From the NCBI RefSeq assembly GCF_000972495.1, contig NZ_LATM01000001.1, forward strand, positions 1,009,085-1,073,084: DNA of 64,000 bases. Direction: 5' to 3'. The notes beneath the pieces were generated by a model. The model worked only from the letters and a program-made list of their open reading frames with translations. It did no database searches and was not told the DNA's origin. The position numbers and the translations under genes are program-made. Source of the DNA: Hymenobacter terrenus. Its GTDB lineage: Bacteria > Bacteroidota > Bacteroidia > Cytophagales > Hymenobacteraceae. Of the stretch, positions 27,982 to 36,647 are shown one piece after another (position 1 is the stretch's first letter; each line of letters starts with the position of its first letter).

Positions 27982-28145
27982 GCCCATGAGGCATTTTGCT
28001 GAATTACTGCACATTCGGGCGGCAAACAAAGGGGGCATTTCGGGCGCTACTTTTGCTGCCATCAGGAAGGTGGTGCCTGCTGCGGGCCTCCTGAAGCCAT
28101 ACTTTTTTCATTTACATTCGTCCCTTGCCCTTCGCTATCATCGCT

Positions 28146-29192
28146 ATGTCTACTGAACGTTCCTCTTCACCGATTGTTGACTTACGCTCGGATACCGTGA
28201 CCCGGCCGGCGCCCGCCATGCTGGCAGCTATGTCGGCGGCGGTGGTCGGCGATGATGTGTACGACGAAGACCCCACCGTGCGCCGCCTTGAAGAAGTGGC
28301 CGCCGCCCGCTTTGGCCTCGAAGCCGGCCTATTCTGCCCATCGGGCACCATGACCAATCAAATTGCTATCAAAGCCCACACCGAGCCTCTGAGCGAAGTA
28401 ATTTGTGAGCAAAACTCCCACGTGTACTTGTGGGAGGTGGGCGGCATCGCGTTCCACTCCAACGCGTCGGTGGCGCTGCTGCCCGGCAACCGGGGCCGCC
28501 TCACAGCGGCTCAGGTGGAGGCGGCCATCCGGCCCGAAAATCTCCATTACCCCACCACCCGCCTCGTGTGCCTGGAGAACACGCACAACCGCGGGGGCGG
28601 CAGTTGCTACGCCTGGGATGAGATGGTAGCCATCAGCGATGCGGCAAAGCAGTACGGCCTGGCTCGGCACCTCGACGGAGCCCGGATTTTCAATGCTCTG
28701 ATAGCTACCGGGCAGCGCAGCGAAGACTACGGGCAGCTGTTTGATTCGATTTCGGTGTGCCTTTCCAAAGGCTTGGGTGCCCCGGTGGGCTCCCTCCTCC
28801 TGGGCTCGGCCGACTTTATCAGGAAAACCAAGCGCATCCGGAAGGTGATGGGCGGCGGCATGCGCCAGGCGGGCTACATTGCCGCGGCGGGCCTCTACGC
28901 GTTGGAAAACAATATCGAGCGCCTGGTCGATGACCATCGGCGGGCCGCACGGCTGGCGGAGGTGCTGCATCAGCAACCCTACGTGGCTGAGGTGCTGGCC
29001 CCGGAAACTAACCTAGTCATCTTCCGGCTGCACGACAACCAGCCTGCCGTTGATTTCCTGGCCAAGCTGGAGCAGCAGGGCATCCGGGCCAGCAGCTTCG
29101 GGCCGCAGTGGATTCGGTTCGTGACCCACCTCGACGTGGACGATGAAATGCTGGCTCGCGTGGAAGAGGCGCTCTGCTCAATAGCGGAATGA
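28146..29192 (+). CDS. ltaE: low-specificity L-threonine aldolase
   Basis: This 348-residue PLP enzyme cleaves L-threonine to glycine and acetaldehyde. Family segments are VDLRSDTVTRP at the start, GDDVYDEDPTVRRLEE, LFCPSGTMTNQIA, LENTHNRGGG, HLDGARIFNA and SVCLSKGLGAPVGSLLLG with the PLP lysine at residue 208. It is somewhat longer than average at both ends but complete. The ATG at 28146 precedes an unconserved 15-residue lead. It is a single gene. Confidence 0.93.
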   Translation: MSTERSSSPIVDLRSDTVTRPAPAMLAAMSAAVVGDDVYDEDPTVRRLEEVAAARFGLEAGLFCPSGTMTNQIAIKAHTEPLSEVICEQNSHVYLWEVGGIAFHSNASVALLPGNRGRLTAAQVEAAIRPENLHYPTTRLVCLENTHNRGGGSCYAWDEMVAISDAAKQYGLARHLDGARIFNALIATGQRSEDYGQLFDSISVCLSKGLGAPVGSLLLGSADFIRKTKRIRKVMGGGMRQAGYIAAAGLYALENNIERLVDDHRRAARLAEVLHQQPYVAEVLAPETNLVIFRLHDNQPAVDFLAKLEQQGIRASSFGPQWIRFVTHLDVDDEMLARVEEALCSIAE

Positions 29193-29284
29193 GGAAATGA
29201 GAGAAACTATCACTGCTTCCCTGTGCGCATTAATGACGTACTCACAGTGACCATCTCCCAATTACTCATCTACTCTATCAATAC

Positions 29285-30604
29285 ATGGACATTTACAATG
29301 CCCTGGCGCTGCTGCTGGTAACGGCCGCCGCGTTTGCCTACATCAATAGCCGCTTTCTCCGAATGCCACCGGCCATCGGCCTGATGGTGTTGGGACTAGC
29401 GGCGTCGCTGCTGCTCATTGGGCTGGCGCAACTCAACGTAAAGGCAGTACTGGAGCTGGTGGCACTGGTTAATAAGCTTGATTTCAGCACTATTGTAATG
29501 CAGGTCATGCTGGGGTTCCTGCTCTTTGCTGGGGCCATTCATGTAGATGCACGGCGGCTGGGCCGACTGCGCTGGCCAGTGGGGGTGCTGGCGCTGGTGG
29601 GCACACCGGTGAGCACGGTGCTGGTAGCGGGGGCCATGTATGGGCTGCTGCCGCTGTTTGGGTTGCCCACCCCATTTATCTACTGCCTGCTGTTTGGGGC
29701 CCTCATTTCGCCCACCGACCCCATCGCGGTGCTCAGCATTCTTACCAAAGCCAACATCCCCAAATCGCTGGAAACGAAGATTGTGGGTGAGTCGCTCTTC
29801 AATGATGGCGTGGGAGTAGTGCTATTTATAGTGACGCTGGAAGTGGCCCTGATGGGCCCGCAGGACTTCACCCTGACGCACGCCCTGAGCGTTTTTGCCC
29901 GCGAAACCCTGGGTGGGCTGGCCTTGGGTACGGCCTTGGGGCTGGGCGCGGCCTGGCTGCTGCGCACCATCGATAATTACCAGGTGGAAGTGCTGCTGAC
30001 TCTGGCTGTGGTGGCTGGCGGCACGGCCCTGGCCACACGCCTGCACACCTCGGGCCCACTAGCCATGGTGATGGCGGGGCTGCTGGTGGGCCATTTCAGC
30101 CGCAGCGGCGGGGTGATGTCGGATGAGTCACAAGACTATGTGGACAAGTTCTGGGAGCTTGTGGACGAGGTTTTGAATGCCCTGCTGTTTGTACTGATGG
30201 GGCTGGAAGTGCTGGTGCTCCACATTCCGGGGCGCACGGTGCTGGCGGGTATGGCGGCCATTGCAGTAGTATTGGGGGCGCGCTTGGTGGCCGTGTCGGT
30301 ACCGCTGGTACTTCTACGCCTCAGCCCCACTTTTCGGCCCTCCGACCACGGCGTGACGGTGCTGACCTGGGGCGGACTGCGCGGGGGGCTGTCGGTGGCC
30401 CTGGCGCTGAGCTTGCCGGCGTCGATGCCCCGCGAGCTGCTGGTGGGTATTACCTATGTCATCGTGGTATTTTCGATTATCGGTCAGGGCCTTACCATTG
30501 GACCACTGGTGCGCTGGCTGGGCGTAGGCAAGCGGCCGGACAGAGCTGAAACCTTGACTGAAGACACGGTACGGACCTTATCCGAGCCGAAGCAAGGAAG
30601 CTGA
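29285..30604 (+). CDS. Na+/H+ antiporter, CPA1 family
   Basis: This 439-residue protein has about 12 hydrophobic segments. The CPA1 core motifs are ALISPTDPIAVLSIL and GESLFNDGVGVVLFI, the latter holding the paired Asn-Asp of the ion site. A late segment LTWGGLRGGLSVALALSLP is also typical. It exchanges cytoplasmic Na+ (or K+) for protons and helps control pH. The protein lacks the long C-terminal cytoplasmic domain of larger members. The next gene starts 48 bases downstream. Confidence 0.92.
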   Translation: MDIYNALALLLVTAAAFAYINSRFLRMPPAIGLMVLGLAASLLLIGLAQLNVKAVLELVALVNKLDFSTIVMQVMLGFLLFAGAIHVDARRLGRLRWPVGVLALVGTPVSTVLVAGAMYGLLPLFGLPTPFIYCLLFGALISPTDPIAVLSILTKANIPKSLETKIVGESLFNDGVGVVLFIVTLEVALMGPQDFTLTHALSVFARETLGGLALGTALGLGAAWLLRTIDNYQVEVLLTLAVVAGGTALATRLHTSGPLAMVMAGLLVGHFSRSGGVMSDESQDYVDKFWELVDEVLNALLFVLMGLEVLVLHIPGRTVLAGMAAIAVVLGARLVAVSVPLVLLRLSPTFRPSDHGVTVLTWGGLRGGLSVALALSLPASMPRELLVGITYVIVVFSIIGQGLTIGPLVRWLGVGKRPDRAETLTEDTVRTLSEPKQGS

Positions 30605-30652
30605 ATTGTTGGGCAGCGGACCCAAAAACTCCCTGTTAATGTTTCTCAACGC

Positions 30653-31339
30653 ATGAATCTTTTCATTATCGGCGATGTACACGGCTGCCTCCACACCTTC
30701 AGGGAGTTGTTGACGCATTGGCAGCCGGCCACCGATTACCTCATTCAGGTGGGTGACTTGGTAGACCGGGGCCGCTACGTGCCCGAGACCGTGGAGCTGG
30801 CCCGTAAGCTCAGCCAGAAACACCCCGACACCACTACTTTTCTGAAGGGTAATCACGAAGCCGAAATGTTGCTCCACTACGGGCCGGATGGGCCCAACCC
30901 CGACTGGCTGGGCTGGGGCGGCCGCAGCACCACCGAACAATATGAGGCTCACCCCAAGCTGCTGGCGCGGCACCTGACTTGGCTCGCCCAGCGCCCACTG
31001 CTGTGGGAGAATGAGGATGTGGTCGTTAGCCACGCCGGCCTGGCCGACTCGCCCCACGCTCTCGACCCTAAGCATCCCGACGGCTTGCTGTGGCGACGCG
31101 GGCCGCTCAAAAAGCTTGATAAATTGCAAGTGGTAGGCCACACCCCCACCGACGACCAACCGTACTTCGACGTCGAAACCAACACGCTTTATATCGATAC
31201 GGGTGCCTACCAAGAATGCAGCCTGACGGGCGTCCGCCTCTCGCCCACCGGCGAAGTTCTCGACATGATTCAGGTTCCGACTTACGAAGAAGACTTGTTT
31301 GCAAAACCACGCTTTTCGCGCATTAAGCCCGCTCAATGA
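30653..31339 (+). CDS. serine/threonine protein phosphatase-like metallophosphoesterase
   Basis: This 228-residue protein has the PPP-family metal motifs GDVHG (residues 7-11), GDLVDRG (about 34-40) and GNHE (about 66-69). Later histidines are in VVSHAGL and VVGHTPT. It resembles bacterial PrpA/ApaH-type phosphatases, which act on phosphoproteins or diadenosine polyphosphates. The stop codon overlaps the start of the glycosylase gene (ATGA), so the two are probably translationally coupled. Confidence 0.9.
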   Translation: MNLFIIGDVHGCLHTFRELLTHWQPATDYLIQVGDLVDRGRYVPETVELARKLSQKHPDTTTFLKGNHEAEMLLHYGPDGPNPDWLGWGGRSTTEQYEAHPKLLARHLTWLAQRPLLWENEDVVVSHAGLADSPHALDPKHPDGLLWRRGPLKKLDKLQVVGHTPTDDQPYFDVETNTLYIDTGAYQECSLTGVRLSPTGEVLDMIQVPTYEEDLFAKPRFSRIKPAQ

Positions 31340-31968
31340 TTAATCAGGCTGCCATTCAACACCTTTCCTCCGTCGACCCGATTTTGGGTAGCGTCATTGC
31401 CAACGGCCGCGAAATCCACCCACGGCCTCACGAAGACTTGTATCTGGCGCTGCTGCGCGCCATTGTGAGCCAGCAGATCTCGACAAAAGCAGCAGCGGCC
31501 ATCTGGAAGCGGTTTCAGGGGCTGTTTCCGCCCGAGGGCTACCCTGAGCCGCGCGAAGTGCTGGCCATGGACGAGGACACCATGCGGGCCGCGGGCCTCT
31601 CACGTCAGAAAGTAGGCTACCTCAAAGCCATTGCCGAGTACAACGAGCGGGGCTTGCTCGACTACGAGCACCTCACCGGCTTGTCGGAAGAAGCCTTTAC
31701 CCTGCACCTGACCGCCATTCGGGGCGTGGGCCGCTGGACCGCCCAAATGCTGCAAATGTTTGCCCTCGACCAGCCCGACGTATTTTCGGAAGGCGACCTG
31801 GGCGTGCAGAATGCCATGCGTAAGCTCTATGGCCTGGAAGAAACGGGCCGGGCATTGCAAAAGCGCATGCTCGTTATTGCCGAGAACTGGCGGCCTTACC
31901 GCACCCTGGCCTGCAAGTACTTGTGGCAGTCGCTGGACCAGGGCACGCAGATTCCGCCAACGGTGTGA
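31336..31968 (+). CDS. DNA-3-methyladenine glycosylase, AlkA-like
   Basis: This 210-residue base-excision repair enzyme belongs to the HhH-GPD superfamily. The segment LRAIVSQQISTKAAAAIWKRF opens the domain. The helix-hairpin-helix LTAIRGVGRWTAQMLQMFAL is followed by PDVFSEGDLGVQ with the catalytic aspartate at about residue 154. It removes alkylated purines. It lacks the N-terminal domain of E. coli AlkA and is close to the short yeast MAG / Bacillus type. It is coupled to the phosphatase gene upstream. Confidence 0.92.
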   Translation: MINQAAIQHLSSVDPILGSVIANGREIHPRPHEDLYLALLRAIVSQQISTKAAAAIWKRFQGLFPPEGYPEPREVLAMDEDTMRAAGLSRQKVGYLKAIAEYNERGLLDYEHLTGLSEEAFTLHLTAIRGVGRWTAQMLQMFALDQPDVFSEGDLGVQNAMRKLYGLEETGRALQKRMLVIAENWRPYRTLACKYLWQSLDQGTQIPPTV

Positions 31969-31989
31969 GCGAAGATGGCAAGAGAACGA

Positions 31990-32210
31990 CCACTCCCCTC
32001 CTTACCAAGGAGGGGATGTTGCCGCGTCAGCGGCAACGGGGGTGGTTGTGGGCGTTGAACGGCTCGCGTCCGAGTTTTGGAGCGGCTTTGAGCATTGAAC
32101 GGCACGGAATAGAAAGTGCCTGACTCGTTCGGGTATTGTTCAATGAGTTCAACCACCCCTGTCCGCGCTAAAGCGCGAACGTCCCCTCCTCGTCTGAGGA
32201 GGGGAGTTGC
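31990..32210. repeat. long inverted repeat with nested hairpins
   Basis: The left part (31990-32047) contains CCCCTCCTTACCAAGGAGGGG, then TTGCCGCGTCAGCGGCAA, and ends GGGGTGGTT. The right part (32151-32210) starts AACCACCCC, holds CGCGCTAAAGCGCG and ends in CCCCTCCTCGTCTGAGGAGGGG followed by AGTTGCC. The outer parts pair with each other and each half also folds on itself. It fills the gap between the convergent glycosylase and 2H-protein genes. Confidence 0.7.
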
Positions 32211-32243
32211 CGTTCTTACTTTCCCTGCTTTCACCTCTTAACC

Positions 32244-32876
32244 TCACCCCATCACCTTCTCCTTCATGCGGAACACCTCTTCCCGAACGAACAGCTCGCC
32301 TTCCTGCCGTAAAATGGCGAGGTTGTTGATGGTTATTTCCAGGTTGTAGGTTTCCTCATTCAGGTGGCGGAGTACGGGGCCGAGTAGGTCGGGGGTGGTA
32401 TCATGCAAGGCCAGGGAGATGTGCGGCAGCCAGCAATCGGGGCTGCTGAACTTATCGGTGGCCAGGCACAGGGGCGCCGTCGCGGTTAGGATGCGCTGGT
32501 GAAGGGCATTGAGGGCATTGGAGCGGAGCACGGGGATGTAGATAACCGGACGCTCCCCCGGAAACACGCCCAGGCCCGTGGTAAAAGCCGGAAATGGCTC
32601 GGTGGTATCAGCTACTTCTGCCAATACCTTCTTCAAGGCGCTCAATTTTCTTACCCCGGCAAGCTGGTAGGTCAGGTGCGGGTCAAGGGTGGCTTGCACG
32701 TCATCGAGTCCGAATTTTTCTTCCAGCTTTTTGATGATGGCATTGATATGCAGCACATGAGGGGGGCTGAGCAAAGAGGTAATGGCGAGCATGGAGCTGA
32801 TACGTTCTTGTTCGATTTCTTGATGACTAACTGCCTGAGCCTTTCGAACGAGGGGAAGACTTTCGAAATTTTCCAT
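32244..32876 (-). CDS. 2'-5' RNA ligase family (2H phosphoesterase)
   Basis: This 210-residue cytoplasmic protein has the two H-x-T/S-x motifs of the 2H superfamily, PHLTYQ (about residue 68) and PHISLALHD (about residue 152). Members hydrolyse or ligate 2'-5' or cyclic phosphodiester bonds in RNA or small nucleotides. The substrate here is unknown. The ATG at 32876 follows the stop codon of the DinB gene by two bases, indicating an operon. A shorter start at MLAITSLL is possible, since the first 30 residues are not family-like. Confidence 0.82.
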   Translation of the reverse strand: MENFESLPLVRKAQAVSHQEIEQERISSMLAITSLLSPPHVLHINAIIKKLEEKFGLDDVQATLDPHLTYQLAGVRKLSALKKVLAEVADTTEPFPAFTTGLGVFPGERPVIYIPVLRSNALNALHQRILTATAPLCLATDKFSSPDCWLPHISLALHDTTPDLLGPVLRHLNEETYNLEITINNLAILRQEGELFVREEVFRMKEKVMG

Positions 32877-32878
32877 TC

Positions 32879-33436
32879 TCAACGTGACTCCGTCATTTTT
32901 TTATTGAACTGCTCGCTCTGCCCGCGCGGAATGCTCAGCGACTGAAACTCTTCCGCCCGAATGATTTTGGCGAGCTGCACCAATTGCCCGGCATGGTACG
33001 CATAATGCGCCACCTGCCGCTGCAGGGCCGCAAGCACCGTGTGCGCCTCGCTCCGGATAGTGACGGTACGCAGCAAATCCTCCGGCTGCAAGGCATCGAG
33101 CAGCGTGAAAAGGATGGGCCAGGCCGCTTCCCAGCTCTGCCTGAGCACTGGGATGGCGCTACTGGAACCGGGCTCCTCGAATTCTTTATCGCGCTGGCGA
33201 TTCGGTTTTTCACCGTCGGAAGTTAGAAAATCGGTGAAGCGGGAGTGCAGATTGCCCACCAGGTGCTGCACGATGACGGCGGCACTGTTGCTGCCCGGAG
33301 CCGGTACGTGCAGCCATTCGGCGTCAGTGAGTTGAGCCAGGGCACGGTCGGCCAGCGCTTTATAGGCCTGAAAGTTTTGGCGGAACGCGACCAGCAGGGC
33401 CGCGCCAATAGGGTCGGAAGTAGCAGACGGGAGCAT
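32879..33436 (-). CDS. DinB family protein (DUF1572-like)
   Basis: This 185-residue four-helix-bundle protein belongs to the DinB/YfiT group. Features are an N-terminal helix with LLVAFRQNFQAYKALADRAL, the metal-site histidine in IVQHLVGNLHSRF and the second pair in VAHYAYHAGQLVQLAK. These proteins are putative metal-dependent thiol-S-transferases or hydrolases. It is the first gene of a two-gene unit with the 2H phosphoesterase. A TACTTTTG element lies four bases before its ATG. Confidence 0.88.
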   Translation of the reverse strand: MLPSATSDPIGAALLVAFRQNFQAYKALADRALAQLTDAEWLHVPAPGSNSAAVIVQHLVGNLHSRFTDFLTSDGEKPNRQRDKEFEEPGSSSAIPVLRQSWEAAWPILFTLLDALQPEDLLRTVTIRSEAHTVLAALQRQVAHYAYHAGQLVQLAKIIRAEEFQSLSIPRGQSEQFNKKMTESR

Positions 33437-33440
33437 GGCC

Positions 33441-33448
33441 CAAAAGTA
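33441..33448 (-). promoter_or_regulatory. minus-7 element abutting the DinB start codon
   Basis: TACTTTTG on the minus strand is an exact TAnnTTTG match and ends four bases before the ATG at 33436. No TTG is found 17-23 bases upstream. If active it would give a leaderless transcript. Confidence 0.4.
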
Positions 33449-33604
33449 AGGGATAGACCAATGCGAGGCAGTGAACGACTTTCATTCGGCCGAACCTTGC
33501 ATTTGCCCTGCTGGTCGGCAAATACAACTCTTCCATCTACTTACCCAGTTGAAGTATAACCCTGAGCGGGCTCTTTGCCGTTACGCTACCTTATCCCTGC
33601 TCAC

Positions 33605-36301
33605 ATGCCCGAAAAGCCTGTTACCTCTTCTTCCAACCTCCCCACGGCCCCGATCGGAACGCCCGGTCGGCGGCGCTGGCATTGGGGCCGCTGGCTGCTG
33701 GGTCTGGCTGGGCTGTTGATGGTGTTAGCACTAGTGGCGCCGCACTTTCTCGACCCCTGGCTGCGCCGGACCTGGGAAAAGCAAGTCTCCGAAAAAACGC
33801 ACGGACAGTACCGCCTGCAAGTGGGTATGTTGCATACCAGCGTATTGCAACGCGCCATCCGGCTAAGCCAGGTGCGGCTGTGCCCCGCTGCCGTAGTAGC
33901 CGATACGCTGCCCCGAATCCGCCTTGATGTGGCCCAGCTGCACGTGACGGGTGTCGGCCTGCTGGCGCTCTGGCGCAAGGGCCTCGTCCGCATCGACAGC
34001 GTAGTGCTGGATTCGGCCCGGATTGAAGTGTTAGCGCTGGCCAAACGGCCCACCAAAGGCACCGAAAAGCCCGTGCACGAGCAATTGCCACTGAACATTA
34101 AGGGCTTGAACGTGGGCTATTTCGGCCTACTGCACACCCAGGCCAACTACCTGCCCAATACGCCGAGCAACGCCCGATTCCAGCGGGCCGACCTAGCCGC
34201 TCACGAATTGCTCATCAGCCCCGCCGGGGCCGCTGATTCCCAGCGCCTGAGCTACGCCGCGGCCTGGAGCCTGCGGCTACTCCGCGGTCATGCCCAAGCC
34301 GCCGGCCACCAAGTGGCCCTGGGCAGCGTGCGGTTGTCGACTGAAGACCAGCAGCTTCAGCTTGACTCCGTTCGCATTCTCCCAGCCGGCCCCCGCCAAC
34401 CCCAGCAGGTGCGGGTCGACCTGGCCCTTCAGCGCTTGCGCCTCAGTGGGCTAAATGCCGCCGCTTTGCAGCGCCACCAGTTTCGGGCCGATTCGCTGCT
34501 GATTCAACGCCCCCGACTGACACTCACGCTGTCCGCTCGCGCTTCACCGAACAAACCGAGCCCAGCAACAGCATACTTACGGCGGCTCGACCTCGCGCAT
34601 TTTGCCATGCACAACGGCTACCTGCGCGTGGCGGGCACGGCCGAAGCGCCGGTGATACGCAGCATAGATGTAGCCGCCACGGCCATCCATTTCGCTTCGG
34701 GAAGCGTGACTGATACGCGCCGCGTTTTCTTCGCCAACGCTTGGGAGGTAGCGCTGGGCCAGAGCCAGGCGACGGTGGCGGCTCATGCCCTCACATTGGG
34801 CAGCATGCACCTGTCTACCCGAGCGGGAAGAGTGGCTTTGCGTTCGGTACGTATCCGTCCGCCGGGGCCGGGGCAGGGCAAAGCTGGGGCCGTGCGGGTC
34901 GACCTCATCATGCCTGGCCTGGTGCTCACCGGGCTCGATGCGGCGGCATTGCAGCACCAGCGCCATTTCCGGGCAAAATCCCTGGTGGTGGCGGGGCCCA
35001 GGCTCAACTTCAAGCCACCGACCCAGCCGCCGCCCCCGGTTTGGAAGCTGCTAGCGAAGTTTCTGCGCCGCTTCGACCTGGCTCAATTTCGCGTGCAGCA
35101 CGCCGGGTTGCAGGTGGGCGGCCTGCGCCACTCGCCCGAAATGCAGGACCTTAACCTGACCGCCCAGGGTATCCGCATCGACTCGCTGGCTGCGCTGGAA
35201 CCCCGCCGCCTTGCCTATGCCCGGGCCTGGCAGGCCAGCTCCGGCCTCGTCACGGCGCCTTTCGACCCGCCTTACTACCGCGCGGCAGGCCAGCGCATGC
35301 GCCTCGATACGGAGGCCCACAGCTTTGTGCTCGAAGACATTACGCTGAAGGCAAAGTACTCGGCCATGGGCATGAATTTGCATAAAAGGTACCAGGCCCC
35401 GGCCATCAATCTGAGCATGACTTCACTGGCCGCCAGCGGCCTCGATTATGCCGCCCTGTTCCGGGGCACCGGTTTTCGCATGGCGCGACTTATGGCCCTG
35501 AACCCGGTGCTGCGCATTGCGTCAGACGGCCGCGGGCCCATCAACCCCAACTTGTCCAAAATCACGCCCGAGACCATGATAAGTCTCCGGGCAATTATCG
35601 ACGTGCGCCGCTTCGACATCAGAAATGGCAACTTGTATTCCTGGTACCGCAGCCCGCTCACACCCATCCCGGGCACCATGAACATCAACCGCTTCAACGG
35701 CAGCTTTTTCAACCTGAGCAACGACCCCAAGCGCCAAACGCCCGCCACGCCCCTCACCGGCCGGGCCACCACCTACCTCCAAAATCGCTGCCAGCTCGAT
35801 GCTCAGCTGTCGATGTACCTGCTCGACCCGCAGGGACGGCACCGGGTGTGGGGCGCCTTCGGCCCCAGCTCCTTGACCATCATCAACTCCATGACCGAGC
35901 CCACCCGCCTCGTAAAGTTTAAGAGCGGCGACGTGCGGCGGCTGCGCTTCGAGTTGCAAGCCGACCGCAAACGGGTGACGGGCACGATGTGGACCGAGTA
36001 CTCAGGGCTGCAAATGACCCTGCTCAGCTACAAGGAAGAAGCCGTGCAGAAGACCCTGTTCAGCCGCCTCAAGTCGAAGGCGGCCAATGTAATTGTCATC
36101 CGCGACGAGAACCCGCGCAAAAGCGGCGAGCTCGTCGCCGGCGAGATGACTTCTACCCGCGAGCCGCGCTTTTCGGTGTTCACCCTTTGGCGGCAGGGCA
36201 TCGTGAGCGGCTTGTTTAACAACGTGGGCATACCCCAAAAGCTGGCCCAAAAGCTCAGCGAAACCAAAGACGAAGGCCCGTTGCCGGATGCCAGGCGCTA
36301 G
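33605..36301 (+). CDS. large AsmA-like protein
   Basis: This 898-residue protein has a basic, Pro-rich N-terminus and one membrane anchor (about residues 29-48, LLGLAGLLMVLALVAPHFL). A long periplasmic region follows. The segment after the anchor (QYRLQVGMLHTSVLQRAIRL) is typical of AsmA/DUF748 proteins. The repeated pattern RRFDLAQFRVQHAGLQVG, LRRLDLAHFAMHNGYLRV and VRRFDIRNGNLYSWY suggests repeated beta-structure, as in bridge-like lipid transfer proteins. AsmA-like proteins are implicated in outer-membrane lipid traffic. The gene is monocistronic and followed by a palindrome. Confidence 0.75.
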   Translation: MPEKPVTSSSNLPTAPIGTPGRRRWHWGRWLLGLAGLLMVLALVAPHFLDPWLRRTWEKQVSEKTHGQYRLQVGMLHTSVLQRAIRLSQVRLCPAAVVADTLPRIRLDVAQLHVTGVGLLALWRKGLVRIDSVVLDSARIEVLALAKRPTKGTEKPVHEQLPLNIKGLNVGYFGLLHTQANYLPNTPSNARFQRADLAAHELLISPAGAADSQRLSYAAAWSLRLLRGHAQAAGHQVALGSVRLSTEDQQLQLDSVRILPAGPRQPQQVRVDLALQRLRLSGLNAAALQRHQFRADSLLIQRPRLTLTLSARASPNKPSPATAYLRRLDLAHFAMHNGYLRVAGTAEAPVIRSIDVAATAIHFASGSVTDTRRVFFANAWEVALGQSQATVAAHALTLGSMHLSTRAGRVALRSVRIRPPGPGQGKAGAVRVDLIMPGLVLTGLDAAALQHQRHFRAKSLVVAGPRLNFKPPTQPPPPVWKLLAKFLRRFDLAQFRVQHAGLQVGGLRHSPEMQDLNLTAQGIRIDSLAALEPRRLAYARAWQASSGLVTAPFDPPYYRAAGQRMRLDTEAHSFVLEDITLKAKYSAMGMNLHKRYQAPAINLSMTSLAASGLDYAALFRGTGFRMARLMALNPVLRIASDGRGPINPNLSKITPETMISLRAIIDVRRFDIRNGNLYSWYRSPLTPIPGTMNINRFNGSFFNLSNDPKRQTPATPLTGRATTYLQNRCQLDAQLSMYLLDPQGRHRVWGAFGPSSLTIINSMTEPTRLVKFKSGDVRRLRFELQADRKRVTGTMWTEYSGLQMTLLSYKEEAVQKTLFSRLKSKAANVIVIRDENPRKSGELVAGEMTSTREPRFSVFTLWRQGIVSGLFNNVGIPQKLAQKLSETKDEGPLPDARR

Positions 36302-36395
36302 CTCCTGCTGGCGCCGGCCGAAGAAACAGCAGCGCCCATCTCCAATGAAGATATCAGCAACAGTAAAGTGACGGGTCGTAGCAAGATGGAATGAA

Positions 36396-36471
36396 GTAGA
36401 CATTTTCGACAAAAATCAGAATAAGTCTACAAGGTTGTAGACTTATTCTGATTTTTGTCGAAAATGTCTAC
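36396..36471. repeat. double palindrome (35-bp perfect inverted repeat)
   Basis: The 35-base arms at 36396-36430 and 36437-36471 are perfect reverse complements around AAGGTT. Each arm starts GTAGAC and ends GTCTAC, so this hexamer pair occurs in both arms. Layout and the central CAAGG match the element at 16573-16653, although the arm sequences differ. Confidence 0.9.
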
Positions 36472-36594
36472 ACCTTCTTTAAGGGGGTGGAGCCTCGGTC
36501 CATTTTTGGCTGTAAAAGCCGTTCTGCCGGGCATTCTGTCTTGCTGCGCCGGAACGCCCGGCAGGGTTTGCTGTTTCCAGACAGCTTTTATTAC

Positions 36595-36629
36595 AAAAAA
36601 GGCCCTCTCTATCAAGAAAGGGCCTTTTT
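36595..36629. terminator. bidirectional terminator
   Basis: AAAAAAGGCCCT and AAGGGCCTTTTT flank a short loop, with A and T runs on both sides. It lies just downstream of the minus-strand beta-propeller gene and can also serve the plus-strand AsmA-like gene. Confidence 0.75.
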
Positions 36630-36647
36630 GCGTTAAACGGGTGACGG

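Larger units (their letters stand above)
36302..36647. other. intergenic region with palindrome and terminator
   Basis: These 346 bases between convergent genes contain the double palindrome 36396-36471 and the terminator 36595-36629, both annotated separately. No gene was seen. Confidence 0.6.
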
